A stretch of 64,000 nt of DNA from VRUE01 sp963704545 (GCA_963704545.1 OY969915.1:682001-746000); one strand, 5' to 3'. Positions 41,832 through 50,922 are shown, counted from the stretch's first letter. A program made the numbers and translations. The notes: a model not told the origin generated them from the sequence alone.

Positions 41832-44117
41832 ATGGCCAAGACGATCTTCCAGGCTGGCTCCTACAACCTGAGCCAGCTGATCGGCGACATCGATCTGGGC
41901 AAGCTGGCCCTCCCCGAGCTCCAGCGTCCGTTTGTGTGGAAGAAGCGCGCCGTCCGGGATCTGCTCGACTCGATGTACCGCGGCTTTCCGGTCGGCTACC
42001 TGATGCTTTGGAATGCCGCCGATGTGAACAGCAAGTTCATCGGCGAGGACGGCAAGCAGCACACTCCAACGGAGTTCATCGTCGATGGTCAGCAACGCCT
42101 GACGAGCCTCTACGCGGTTATCAAGGGAGAGGAGGTCACCTTCAGCGACTTCAGTCGGGGGCGGATCAAATTGGCCTTTCGTCCTCGAGACGGGCGCTTC
42201 GAGGTCGCTGACGCGGCGATCGAAAGGGATCCCGAATTTCTCCCTGACATAACCGCGCTGTGGACGGGCGAGGATTGGGAGGTGATCGATGCCTTTGTCG
42301 ACCGCTTGCGGAGGGCTCGGCCGGAGGCAGTCGAAGGCGATGGAGAGAAAGCGCTCCGCGGAGCCCTCAGTCGGCTGCGTGGCCTTGAGGACTACCCCTT
42401 TCAGGCGGTCCGCATCGGTCACGAGGTGCGCGAGGATCAGGTGGCGGAGATCTTCCTCCGCGTCAACTCCGGTGGCACGGAACTCACCCAGGCCGATTTC
42501 ATCCTGACCTTGCTCTCGGTCTTTCGCGACGACGATCGCCGTCGCCTGGAAGGGTTTGCGCGCTCGTCGAGGATCGTCCCGGCCGACCAAACGCCCAGTC
42601 CCTACAACCACCTTGTGGAGCCGAGTCCCGACCAGCTCCTCCGCGTTGCGGTCCTGGTTGCGTTCCAGCGGGGGCGGCTGCAATCGGTTCTGGCCCTGCT
42701 CCGGGGCGCCAGCATCGATGGCGACGTCACGCTGGCCGAGGGTGACCGCGAGGCTCAGCTCGACAAGCTGACCGCCGCGATCGACGTCGTGCTCGACCTG
42801 ACCAGCTGGCATGAGTACGTCAAGGCGCTGATGTCGGCCGGGTTCCGTCGCTCGAGCGAGATCTCCTCGGTAAATAACGTGGTCCTCGTCTACTCGCTGT
42901 ACCTCATCGGCCGCGAATATGGCCTCTCGCACAGCGAGCTGCGCACGACGATCGCCCGCTACTTCTTCATGTCGTCGCTAACCGGGCGCTATACCGGTTC
43001 GTTCGAGACCCAGATCACCCAGGACGTGCAGGCTTTCACCGAGGCGGCAACGGGCGAGGAGTACCTGGAGCGGCTGCGGCAGGCGATCTCCAGGTCGCTG
43101 ACATCCGACTACTGGGCGATCACCCTGCCCCAGGGCCTCTCGACTTCCGCCGCGCGAGGGCCGGGCCTCTTCGCCTATGCGGCCTCGTTGTGCCTGTTGA
43201 ATGCCCGGGTTCCCCCTTTCGTCGTTGGCTCCAACGGCGAGCAGAAGGCAGCGGTGCTCCTGCGGGACCTGTTCGACCCCGTGCTGCAGCAAAAGAAGGA
43301 GCCGGTCGAGCGTCACCATCTCTTTCCCCGTAAGTACCTCGAGTCCCTGGGCGTCACCGGGACTCGCAACGTCAACCAAATCGCCAACCTCTCCTACGTC
43401 GAGTGGCCCGAGAACATCGAGATCTCGAGCACGGCGCCGGCGACCTACTGGCCGCAATACGCAGCTCAGTTCTCTCCCGACGATCTCTTTCACCATGCCC
43501 TGCCCGACGGGTGGGCCGAGATGGACTACGACGAGTTCCTCGAGCAGCGGCGCGGACTGATCGCCAAGGTGATCCGCAAGGGCTTCGAGACGATAGGCGC
43601 CGCTCCCGAGCCGACCGGCGATGGTGCGCCGGGGCTGCTGCCGGCACTCGGCGACACTTACTTGCACCCGGATACGCCATTTTCGAACGACCTCGCGATC
43701 CGGCGCGTGATCCGTCAGCTCCGCGGCACCGTCCTCTGGTACGAGCAGCACATGGATCGCAAGGCGCTCGAACTGCTCAGCGATGAGCTGCCACTAGATC
43801 AAGTCGACGAAGTGAGGTTGCTGTCGGGCCCGGCGAACCTTTCCAGCAAGACGAAGAAGGCTTTCCAGCGCTTTGTGGCGGAGACCGAGCAGCGCGGAGT
43901 TGCCAGCGAATGGCGTGTCCTGCCGGCGGACCAGGCGCGCGCGATGCACGCCCGCGTCATTGCCGACGACGACAGGACCTATGAGGTGCCGCCGCTTAAC
44001 TCGGTGCTCGCCGGGACCGTCGATTCGATACGCGCCTCGGAGATACCGCTGGACAGTTTCGAGGCTGCCTGGGACAACGGGAGCATCTCGCTCTTCGAGT
44101 ACCAGACCGACTCTTAG
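41832..44117 (+). CDS. DUF262/HNH (GmrSD-like) restriction-type protein with C-terminal extension
   Basis: A 761-residue protein. The N-terminus is DUF262 (LPELQRPFVWKKRAVRDLL, then the signature VDGQQRLTSL near residue 85). Around residue 495 an HNH-type site ERHHLFPRKYL with NQIANLSYVEW follows, as in GmrSD type IV enzymes that cut modified phage DNA. The last 150 residues (from about 610) are a separate domain ending MHARVIADDDRTYEVPP, perhaps phospholipase D-like. It sits alone between housekeeping genes, 1 kb before the accessory island. Probable anti-phage role by family. Confidence 0.8.
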   Translation: MAKTIFQAGSYNLSQLIGDIDLGKLALPELQRPFVWKKRAVRDLLDSMYRGFPVGYLMLWNAADVNSKFIGEDGKQHTPTEFIVDGQQRLTSLYAVIKGEEVTFSDFSRGRIKLAFRPRDGRFEVADAAIERDPEFLPDITALWTGEDWEVIDAFVDRLRRARPEAVEGDGEKALRGALSRLRGLEDYPFQAVRIGHEVREDQVAEIFLRVNSGGTELTQADFILTLLSVFRDDDRRRLEGFARSSRIVPADQTPSPYNHLVEPSPDQLLRVAVLVAFQRGRLQSVLALLRGASIDGDVTLAEGDREAQLDKLTAAIDVVLDLTSWHEYVKALMSAGFRRSSEISSVNNVVLVYSLYLIGREYGLSHSELRTTIARYFFMSSLTGRYTGSFETQITQDVQAFTEAATGEEYLERLRQAISRSLTSDYWAITLPQGLSTSAARGPGLFAYAASLCLLNARVPPFVVGSNGEQKAAVLLRDLFDPVLQQKKEPVERHHLFPRKYLESLGVTGTRNVNQIANLSYVEWPENIEISSTAPATYWPQYAAQFSPDDLFHHALPDGWAEMDYDEFLEQRRGLIAKVIRKGFETIGAAPEPTGDGAPGLLPALGDTYLHPDTPFSNDLAIRRVIRQLRGTVLWYEQHMDRKALELLSDELPLDQVDEVRLLSGPANLSSKTKKAFQRFVAETEQRGVASEWRVLPADQARAMHARVIADDDRTYEVPPLNSVLAGTVDSIRASEIPLDSFEAAWDNGSISLFEYQTDS

Positions 44118-44126
44118 CCGTAGTTC

Positions 44127-45137
44127 TTAGTCGCCGATCCGCACGACGAGCTTGCCTACGTTGGTGCCGTCGAAGAGCATGTTGATCGCGCTCGGCAGCT
44201 CCTCGAAGCCCTCGACGACGGTCTCCAGCGGCTCGAGGCTGCCGTCGGCGATCCATTCCGCCAGCTGCGCCGAGACCTCCGCCAGCTTGGCGTAGTGGTC
44301 GAGGATGATGAAGCCCTGCAGGGTGGCCCGCTTGACGAGCAGGTTGCCGAAGGCGCGCGGGCCGGGTGGCGGCGAGCTGTCGTTATAGCCGGAGATCAGC
44401 CCGCAGAGCGCGATCCGGGCGTGGAGGTTGAGGCGGGCGAAGATCGCATCCATGATCTCGCCGCCGACGTTCTCGAAGTCGACGTCGATGCCATCCGGCG
44501 TGGCGGCCTTGAGCTGCGCGCGCCAGTCCTCGGCGCGATGGTCCACGGCTGCGTCGAAGCCGAGCTTCTCGGTGAGGATCGAGCACTTCTCCGGGCCACC
44601 GGCGATGCCGACGACGCGGGCGCCATCGCGCTTCGCAAGCTGTCCGGCCACCGAGCCGACCGCGCCGGCGGCCGCCGAGACGACGACCGTCTCGCCCTCC
44701 TGTGGCTTGCCGATTTCACGCATCCCCACCCAGGCGGTGAGGCCGGTCATGCCGAGCGCACCGAGGTAGAGGCTGGGCGAGATCCCCTCGGCCGCGGGGA
44801 CGCGCTGCACGGGGGCGGCATCGGAGGCGATGAAGTACTCGGTCCAGCCGATCAGCCCCTGGACGAGCTGCCCCTCCTCGTAGTCGGGGTGCCTGGACTC
44901 GACCACCCGGCCGAGGCCGAGGCCGCGCATCGTCTCGCCGATCGCCACCGGCGGCAGGTAGCCGGGCATGTCGTTGATCCATCCCCGGTTGGTCGGATCG
45001 AGTGAGATCCACTCGGTGCGGACCAACACCTCGCCGTCGCCGACCCCCGGGAGCTCCTCCTCGACGAGCTCGAAGGTCTTCCCATCGATCCGCCCGTTGG
45101 GGCGCTGACGCAATGCGAAGCGACGATTGACCGGCAC
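44127..45137 (-). CDS. NADP-dependent MDR oxidoreductase (CurA/PTGR-like)
   Basis: A 336-residue zinc-free medium-chain reductase. Family blocks: SLDPTNRGWIND, the NADP loop VVSAAAGAVGSVAGQLAK, and FENVGGEIMDAIF. It should reduce alpha,beta-unsaturated carbonyls. It is the last ordinary core gene before the island, convergent with the DUF262 gene. Confidence 0.87.
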   Translation of the reverse strand: MPVNRRFALRQRPNGRIDGKTFELVEEELPGVGDGEVLVRTEWISLDPTNRGWINDMPGYLPPVAIGETMRGLGLGRVVESRHPDYEEGQLVQGLIGWTEYFIASDAAPVQRVPAAEGISPSLYLGALGMTGLTAWVGMREIGKPQEGETVVVSAAAGAVGSVAGQLAKRDGARVVGIAGGPEKCSILTEKLGFDAAVDHRAEDWRAQLKAATPDGIDVDFENVGGEIMDAIFARLNLHARIALCGLISGYNDSSPPPGPRAFGNLLVKRATLQGFIILDHYAKLAEVSAQLAEWIADGSLEPLETVVEGFEELPSAINMLFDGTNVGKLVVRIGD

Positions 45138-45172
45138 GGATCGAGTCTACTTCGACTGAGAGGAGCTCAGTA

Positions 45173-45520
45173 GTGGGCCTGGTTGGAAGTCTTTGGAACC
45201 CCGACCTCCAGACCCGGCTTCAGCGTATCCATCGGCACATTGCTCGGCAAGCGGCATCTGGAGAGTCCTCAGCCAAGCGACCGCCTCCTCAGTTCAAGCG
45301 CCGTCGAATGGGGCTGATTCGGGATGCAGTTGCTTCTGTCCTTGCCGAGCATCGGGAGGGCATGCTGATGCGCGACATTAGGACCGCCGTAGCCGACCGC
45401 CTGGACGAGCCCATTCCGTCCTCCAGCATCAGGTCCTGTCTCTCGCGTGAGGCCTCCAGCAGATCAGGAGCGTTTGAGCGACTTGGCCGAGGGTGCTATC
45501 GCCTTCGGTCGGGGTCTTGA
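45173..45520 (+). CDS. Small winged-helix-like protein
   Basis: A 115-residue protein from GTG 45173. The C-terminal half (MLMRDIRTAVADRLDEPIPS, SSIRSCLSREA, FERLGRGCYRL) matches the pattern of HARE-HTH-like winged helices often found at restriction and helicase loci. The basic linker may bind DNA. First gene of the accessory island. A downstream start at ATG 45309 is possible. Confidence 0.5.
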   Translation: MGLVGSLWNPDLQTRLQRIHRHIARQAASGESSAKRPPPQFKRRRMGLIRDAVASVLAEHREGMLMRDIRTAVADRLDEPIPSSSIRSCLSREASSRSGAFERLGRGCYRLRSGS

Positions 45521-45641
45521 TGCAGCGTGCATGGTGGCTGAACGGAGCCAGGGTCCGAGTGGAAGTTCGGGACACCTCGCATCGGGGCAGGACCGGCTCT
45601 CTCGCTTGCTGCCTCGACGATCCTGGTTAGAGTTAACTGCA

Positions 45642-46346
45642 ATGGGACTCTTTGGTCGGAGGCAGGATTCAGGCGGGCAAATCACGGTTCCGGAGGACAT
45701 TGTGCCCGCCATGACCGAGTACGGACAGCAGAGATTGCAGGACACCGATACTCCAGGGCTTTTTCATGAAGAACTCGAATTACTCGCCGCCGATGACCAG
45801 AAGGCTTGGGTAGCGGCATTGAGCCAGGCCATCGTCCCCGCTGGGGGCGTGGCCGCTTACGGCGCGTCCACCCTGGTGATGCTATGCCTCAACCATCCCA
45901 CCGAGCTTGATGCTTACTGCCGCCTCCTCGATACAGCTCTTGATTTTCTGCGCGAGAAAGGGGTGCCAGAGATTCAACTAACCATTGGTGAGCGCAGTTA
46001 CTGGCGCGGCAGACATCCCGATGAGGCGTGGCAACAGCCTGTCACCTCTCGACCGGCCGAGTCTTCACTGACGCCGCTTGGGGTTGGCCAGGAGCGAAAG
46101 CTCTCCGTTATGTCTGCTTCCCCAGACTCAAAGGCAATCTACGTCTTGCATCCAGTGGAGGGAAAGTACGTTTGGGCGCTCGACATGCCCAGCGAGGATG
46201 GATCGGGGCGTATCCGAGAAGAGCGTGGGCAGGCCAGCACACTCAGTGAGCTCTACGCTGCGCTCGGCGAGAACCTGCCCCCTAGCCACTGGGTTGATCC
46301 TGAGTTTGCGCAATTCCTGCTCTTCCCGAACTCCCCTCCGCAATAG
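45642..46346 (+). CDS. Hypothetical protein
   Basis: A 234-residue soluble protein from ATG 45642 (MGLFGRRQDSGG). It contains LFHEELELLAADDQKAWVAA and a helical middle (LVMLCLNHPTELDAYCRLLD), followed by a beta-rich C-terminus. No domain recognised. Codon use is less GC-biased than in flanking core genes, in keeping with the island. Confidence 0.6.
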   Translation: MGLFGRRQDSGGQITVPEDIVPAMTEYGQQRLQDTDTPGLFHEELELLAADDQKAWVAALSQAIVPAGGVAAYGASTLVMLCLNHPTELDAYCRLLDTALDFLREKGVPEIQLTIGERSYWRGRHPDEAWQQPVTSRPAESSLTPLGVGQERKLSVMSASPDSKAIYVLHPVEGKYVWALDMPSEDGSGRIREERGQASTLSELYAALGENLPPSHWVDPEFAQFLLFPNSPPQ

Positions 46347-46373
46347 GCCAGGGCAGGCCTTTGCGGCGAAGCG

Positions 46374-46841
46374 CTAGCCAGCATCGAGGGTAGGATCAAG
46401 GCGTCGAAGGTTCTTCTCCACCGCTCGAAGGTAGGGGCGAAAGAAGCGAGCGTCAGACGTAAAACCCATGGTCGATCCTCTCGCCTCGATCCTCATCGCG
46501 CAAGCCGTGTGACCGTCAGCAGAGCGTTCGATTTCGAACTTGACCTGAGTGCCGATTGCTGACTCCATCTCCGCAGCTTGTCGGCCAGTACCTGCGCCGG
46601 AGATCGCACCGATCCCGGCACGACCTTGGTAGACGGCGACTGCGCCGCTGCCAGCTCGGGATACGGACCAGTTGCTTTTCGCGATCAAGCCACCGCGGCC
46701 GGTAAAGGCATCGAGGAAGGCGCTTGAGCACTGGTCCGGCGAAGCCTTGACGTTGTACTTCCACTTCGACCTCAGGTTGTAGAACTTTAGAGACGGTGCC
46801 ATTACCCTCCTCGGTGGCGACGCGACCGGCGTCTGGCTCAA
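46374..46841 (-). CDS. Hypothetical protein
   Basis: A 155-residue protein (ATG 46802 is an alternative start, giving 142 residues). It shows alternating strands and a Gly-rich loop (GAVAVYQGRAGIGAISGAGTG), perhaps a lipid- or ligand-binding SRPBCC-like fold, which is only a guess. Convergent with the preceding gene. Confidence 0.5.
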   Translation of the reverse strand: MSQTPVASPPRRVMAPSLKFYNLRSKWKYNVKASPDQCSSAFLDAFTGRGGLIAKSNWSVSRAGSGAVAVYQGRAGIGAISGAGTGRQAAEMESAIGTQVKFEIERSADGHTACAMRIEARGSTMGFTSDARFFRPYLRAVEKNLRRLDPTLDAG

Positions 46842-47185
46842 TGGTCAGGAAGTCTAGCCGTAATTTAAGAACAGGCGAGCTACCAGATCAACTGTCGTTC
46901 TCTCGCTGGGTCGAACGGTCATCAGCCGCACCTTGCGGGTCCGAGACATTGCGGTAGCCGTGGCAGCCCGACTTAGCGAGCCGGTTCTCCTCTCGACCCA
47001 TCAAGTCATGTCTCTGGCGAGATGGCCAGAGTGATTCAGGTCCATTCAAGCGAGCTGGGCATGGGCGCTGTAGCCCTTCGCGCTCCTTCGAAATCTGCGG
47101 AAAGTCCGCTTTAGATATTTAACTGTCGCGGTATCGGGCCTACACTGGTATTAGCCGGCCACGGATTGAGTCGACTCCCTACGCG
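46842..47185. other. 344-bp intergenic region
   Basis: No ORF with coding character was found on either strand. It holds the probable helicase promoter at 47118-47146; otherwise I see no repeats or hairpins of note. Confidence 0.4.
47118..47146 (+). promoter_or_regulatory. Candidate sigma-70 promoter for the helicase gene
   Basis: TTTAAC (47118-47123) and TACACT (47141-47146) are separated by 17 bp, about 40 bp upstream of ATG 47186. Confidence 0.4.
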
Positions 47186-48943
47186 ATGAATAACGACGAT
47201 GTAGCCAGGTTTTTCTCTGAGACTCCAGTCTCGATAAACGGGAACCACAGCTTGCGCGTGCCCCAGATCGAGGGCTATGAGGCTGCCGCGAAGCATTTCT
47301 CTGGCTCTGGTCCGTGGGAGTCCGCCATAGAGCAGATTCCGGTTGGCTGCGGAAAGAGCGGATTGATCGCCCTGCTCCCCTTCGGGATCGCAAAAGGCCG
47401 GGTGCTTGTGATCGCGCCGAATCTCACGATCAGGCGGCAACTCACCGACGACCTTGACGTTACTCGCCCTGACTCCTTCTACCGTAAGGCACGCGTCATC
47501 CAAGACTCCAAGGCTGTACCTAGCGTGGCGCTGCTCGACCGTGATGCGAATCTCGGCGATGCCGAGGGGGCACATATTGTCGTTACGAATATCCACCAAC
47601 TTGCAGAGCGCGTGGATCGCTGGCTGCCGGAGTTTCCCGATGACTTCTTCGACATGATCGTCGTGGATGAGGGTCATCACAACGTAGCGCCGTCTTGGCA
47701 AGGTGTGTTTGAGCGCTTCCCGAACGCCAAAGTCATAAGCCTCACGGCGACGCCGTTTCGGGCGGACGAGCAGCCAGTCCACGGGGAAGTGATCTATCGC
47801 TACAGCTTTCTCGACGCGATGCAGCGCGGCTACATCAAGCAGATGACCGCTGTGAACTTGGAGCCGACCGAGATTTCTTTCACCTATGAAGGAGACGAGC
47901 GTCGTCACTCGCTAGAAGAGGTCCTAGAACTCAAGGAAGAAACCTGGTTCTCGCGCGGCGTCGCACTTGCGCCCGAGTGCAACAAGCACATCGCTGACGC
48001 GTCGATTCAATGGCTTGAGTATCTCCGTAATCGCACCGGTTTTCCACACCAACTTATCGCCGTCGCCTGCTCGGTTGCTCACGCTCGGCAGGTACGTGAT
48101 CTGTACCGAGAGCGCAACTTGGAGGCAGAGGTCATCCATTCCGGCCTAGATGAGGGCGAGCGAGAGGAGATCTTGGCGGCCCTCCAAAATGGCACGCTCG
48201 ACGTGATCGTTCAGGTTCAGATGCTAGGAGAGGGGTTCAACCACCCGCCCCTTTCGGTGGGAGCGATTTATCGACCCTTCCGCTCGCTCAATCCCTACAT
48301 TCAGTTCGTTGGGCGCATCATGCGCGTCAATACCCCGAATGCCGCCAACCATCCCGATAACGAAGGAATCATTGTGTCGCATGTCGGGATGAACCAGGAT
48401 GCAAACTGGGATGACTTCAAGAGCATCGATGGAGGCGACCAAGAGATAGTGCGCGGCTGGTTGGAGGCGGGAGACACGACGCCGCCCGAGACTAGTGGCG
48501 GTGGCACGCGACGACGACTCCGGCCGGGGATGGACGTGACACAAGAGATCATCGACCGCTTTGTGTCCGATCACTACTTCGATCAGACCGATGACGCCGC
48601 TATCGACAACCTTATGAGCGTGATGAGGGAGCAGGGCATGGACCCAGAGGTTCTCGGCCTTGATCGAGACGAGCTTCGCAGGCGCGTTCTCGCTTCTCGT
48701 GAACGGGATGGAGCACCAGAAAGCCTTGAGGAGCTTCCGATCCAGCCGCAACAGCGTCGCAAGGTTCTTCGACAGCAGCTTCGTGAGCAAACGCAGTCCG
48801 TAGCAAGTCGGATTTGCGAAGCGCTTGGCGAGGCTCCTACGGGCGTTCGGATTGCCAACCTCGGTGGTGCGCCCTGGTCAGAACAACCTCGGCGCTGTGA
48901 TCGCACGCATGCATCGAGCGGTCAACGACAAGCTAGGAATTGA
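47186..48943 (+). CDS. Superfamily 2 DEAD/DEAH helicase, frameshifted near its end
   Basis: Helicase of the type III restriction/SF2 class. Walker A is PVGCGKSGLI near residue 53, motif II DEGHH near 160, motif III LTATPFR near 188, and motif VI QFVGRIMR near 373, so the motor looks intact. After about residue 565 the frame turns into unlikely sequence, while the +1 frame (to 49058) reads as a natural helicase C-terminus. Either a recent frameshift or a base-call error near 48882 explains this. Followed without a gap by a zinc-knuckle gene. A defence role is inferred from the island context. Confidence 0.75.
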   Translation: MNNDDVARFFSETPVSINGNHSLRVPQIEGYEAAAKHFSGSGPWESAIEQIPVGCGKSGLIALLPFGIAKGRVLVIAPNLTIRRQLTDDLDVTRPDSFYRKARVIQDSKAVPSVALLDRDANLGDAEGAHIVVTNIHQLAERVDRWLPEFPDDFFDMIVVDEGHHNVAPSWQGVFERFPNAKVISLTATPFRADEQPVHGEVIYRYSFLDAMQRGYIKQMTAVNLEPTEISFTYEGDERRHSLEEVLELKEETWFSRGVALAPECNKHIADASIQWLEYLRNRTGFPHQLIAVACSVAHARQVRDLYRERNLEAEVIHSGLDEGEREEILAALQNGTLDVIVQVQMLGEGFNHPPLSVGAIYRPFRSLNPYIQFVGRIMRVNTPNAANHPDNEGIIVSHVGMNQDANWDDFKSIDGGDQEIVRGWLEAGDTTPPETSGGGTRRRLRPGMDVTQEIIDRFVSDHYFDQTDDAAIDNLMSVMREQGMDPEVLGLDRDELRRRVLASRERDGAPESLEELPIQPQQRRKVLRQQLREQTQSVASRICEALGEAPTGVRIANLGGAPWSEQPRRCDRTHASSGQRQARN

Positions 48944-49058
48944 CGCTGGCGAACGCCGCGAGTTGACGCTTGAGGAGATTGAAGCGATCCTCCCGCAACT
49001 TGACGATATTGCTGATGAGGTAGAAGCCGATCTTAAGCAGAGGCTCCAGCGTGCCTAG
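48882..49058 (+). pseudogene. Displaced C-terminus of the helicase (+1 frame)
   Basis: The frame continues as QNNLGAVIARMHRAVNDKLG and then an acidic helix (LTLEEIEAILPQLDDIADEV) up to TAG 49056-49058. It joins the helicase in sense after APWS if one base is skipped around 48882. No own start site is convincing. Confidence 0.6.
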
Positions 49059-49281
49059 GGTTCGCTCGGTCCTTCTTCGCCTCGACGTACGCCCCGCCGG
49101 GAGGTTGAGCCACTGCTCTCGCATGAAGAAACACGAGATTCGGAAAGGCGAACCGCGGTTCATAGTTAAGGCACCTGGTGTTGCAACCAGCGAAAAGGGT
49201 TACTGTGCCTCATGTGCAGCGGAGATGATTGAGCAAGCCAGGGATGACCTTGTGCTTCTGGAGCAAAAACTTTTAGGCTAA
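49051..49281 (+). CDS. Small zinc-knuckle protein coupled to the helicase
   Basis: A 76-residue protein from GTG 49051 overlapping the helicase C-terminus by 8 bp. A possible zinc site is built from SHCSRM and YCASCAAEMI flanking KGEPRFIVKAPG. ATG 49123 is a later start but would lose the first Cys/His. The coupling implies it works with the helicase. Confidence 0.55.
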   Translation: MPRVRSVLLRLDVRPAGRLSHCSRMKKHEIRKGEPRFIVKAPGVATSEKGYCASCAAEMIEQARDDLVLLEQKLLG

Positions 49282-49339
49282 GAAAATCTAGTGCTCCGGC
49301 TGACATGCCGTAGCTGCTCAGTCAAGGGAGAATTAAGAA

Positions 49340-49651
49340 TTAGGGAGCGTTATCGCGCCACCACTTCACGAAGTTCGCGTGGAGTCCACGACGTGGAAGA
49401 TCGATCGCGGCGAACAGCTTGTCGATGTGCTGGTCTCTAACGGATTTGGGCAGCCGTTCTCCGTTCTCCAACGAGGAGACATCGACCTGGCGGATACCCA
49501 CACGGTCGGCGAGCTCCTGCTGGGTCATGCGCCGTCGATTGCGCTCAACCGCGACCAGGGTTCCGATCTGAAACGCGACACTTCGAAGTGCACCACGAGA
49601 CCTGGCGAGCGCAGTACTCTTGCGGGGGAGCCTTGGTCCTTTAGCCGCCAT
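49340..49651 (-). CDS. XRE-family HTH regulator of the graspetide cassette
   Basis: A 103-residue protein. The helix-turn-helix is MTQQELADRVGIRQVDVSSLE followed by NGERLPKS, preceded by a basic N-terminal arm. Its start overlaps the ATP-grasp gene stop by 11 bp, so it is the last gene of the precursor/ligase/regulator operon. It likely binds the palindrome at 50804-50818. Confidence 0.85.
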   Translation of the reverse strand: MAAKGPRLPRKSTALARSRGALRSVAFQIGTLVAVERNRRRMTQQELADRVGIRQVDVSSLENGERLPKSVRDQHIDKLFAAIDLPRRGLHANFVKWWRDNAP

Positions 49652-50630
49652 AGCCGGTTCGCATTCTAGCCGGAGGCGCGTTTGCTGCTAGCTCTGAAGC
49701 AGTCGCGTCGGAAATCGGAAGCCCGAGGTCATTCTCAAGCCACGAATACTGCCCATTAGGGTTTGCCTCGAGGAAGACGAAATCGCCTTTTGGCGTTTCA
49801 ATCAGATCGATTGCCGCGTACCGGAGGCCTAGCTTTCGCACCAGCGATATGACAGCCTGCTCAACATCTGGGTCGAGAGGCTCCGAGACAAACTCAGTGA
49901 GTCCGTGTAGTTGATCTTTTCGCCAGTCCACTCCGCCCGCCGGTGTGTAGACGGCGACCGGGAATGCCAGGGCTCCAACGACGGTGACTCTCCACTCCTT
50001 GGCGCGTTCAATCAGCGCTTGAAAGAGCCCGGGGTAGGGTCGCGCAGCCGTCGGCCCTTCGAATGCGTCTAGGTCGATGCGCTGCGTAAAGACTACGCGG
50101 TCCTCGTCATCTATCGTGATCCCGCCCCGCAGGGCCTTAAAAATGATGTCCTGTGAGTCGAAGGTCTCACGAATACAAGACCATCGATTCGCGATCAGAG
50201 TCAGCGGACACTTCAAGCCTAGGTCGGAGGCAAGTTGGAGTTGTCGGAGCTTGGACTCCGCATTTCGTATCGCTACTGGTGAGTTAAGCCATGAAGCGTC
50301 TGGAACAAGGCTCGCGAGCGCAAGATGCATCCGCTCCAGCTCCAACTCAAGGGAGAGACGCAGCGCCGCGTCGCGTCGGTCGAGATCGCTCCATTGCGGC
50401 TTACGCCACCAGGCGGCGCCTATTTGCGAGGGGCTGAATGGGTCTCCGTCACCAACGCGGAAGGAGTACGAGCCGTTCCGGAACTCGACTGCAAGCTGCT
50501 GTCGACCAGCGAGAAGCTCATCAGAAAGCAGTGTGACAACTTCGAAGTTGGACTCTCGCAGGCGACGAGCGACGGTCTCAAAATTCGAGGCGTCGAGGCT
50601 CGACGAGAAAATCAGCGCGCGCCTCATCAT
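49641..50630 (-). CDS. MvdD/TgmB-like ATP-grasp peptide ligase (graspetide maturase)
   Basis: A 329-residue ATP-grasp enzyme of the RimK-related group that makes omega-ester or omega-amide crosslinks in graspetides. Signature points: WWRKPQW in the N-domain, NAESKLRQLQLASDLGLKCP in the middle, VDWR near residue 235, AAIDLIETPKGDFVFLEANP and GQYSWLENDLGLPIS in the metal/ATP-binding core near 275-295. The gene begins at ATG 50630, 22 bp after the stop of a 42-residue ORF that is the likely substrate. All key segments are present. Confidence 0.85.
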   Translation of the reverse strand: MMRRALIFSSSLDASNFETVARRLRESNFEVVTLLSDELLAGRQQLAVEFRNGSYSFRVGDGDPFSPSQIGAAWWRKPQWSDLDRRDAALRLSLELELERMHLALASLVPDASWLNSPVAIRNAESKLRQLQLASDLGLKCPLTLIANRWSCIRETFDSQDIIFKALRGGITIDDEDRVVFTQRIDLDAFEGPTAARPYPGLFQALIERAKEWRVTVVGALAFPVAVYTPAGGVDWRKDQLHGLTEFVSEPLDPDVEQAVISLVRKLGLRYAAIDLIETPKGDFVFLEANPNGQYSWLENDLGLPISDATASELAANAPPARMRTGYGG

Positions 50631-50652
50631 CGACGAAGGCGCGCGCTGAAGG

Positions 50653-50781
50653 CTACTCGTCTGGGTTGGTCTGGCCGTCTGGAGTACGAGTGACCGAGTA
50701 TTGAAGGCTCGGGTCGAACTCCGCAGTGTCGACCTTCTCTGCGAGGAACTCGACTAGCGTCACTGCGTCATTCTCATTCAT
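50653..50781 (-). CDS. Candidate graspetide precursor peptide (42 aa)
   Basis: On the minus strand ATG 50781 opens a 42-codon frame ending at TAG 50655-50653. It begins MNENDAVTLVEFLAEKV, a helix-prone leader, then EFDPSLQY, and ends TRTPDGQTNPDE. The C-terminal dozen residues have Thr donors and Asp/Glu acceptors as needed for ester crosslinks, and an FDP step before the core recalls leader motifs of graspetides. It directly precedes the ATP-grasp ligase. The Shine-Dalgarno site is weak. Too short for routine gene finding. Confidence 0.7.
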   Translation of the reverse strand: MNENDAVTLVEFLAEKVDTAEFDPSLQYSVTRTPDGQTNPDE

Positions 50782-50803
50782 GACCGCGAGCTTACCAAAA
50801 GGT

Positions 50804-50818
50804 GCTATCTAAGATAGC
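50804..50818. promoter_or_regulatory. Palindromic operator upstream of the precursor gene
   Basis: GCTATCTAAGATAGC is a perfect 7-1-7 palindrome centred 30 bp upstream of the precursor ATG. Its position suits an XRE-type repressor, and the only XRE gene nearby is the third gene of the same operon. Confidence 0.6.
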
Positions 50819-50922
50819 GGCTATTTCCCGAGAGTAGGCGCTCGCTCCAATCGAATAGATATGTCGAGCGATTCGGGACAAAATTTTGAGTCCTCCCCGA
50901 CGCTTGCTGGGTGGAAGACTCC

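Noticed and set aside
48870..48900. Programmed ribosomal frameshift in the helicase
   Set aside because: No slippery heptamer or convincing downstream structure; a mutation or base-call error is simpler.
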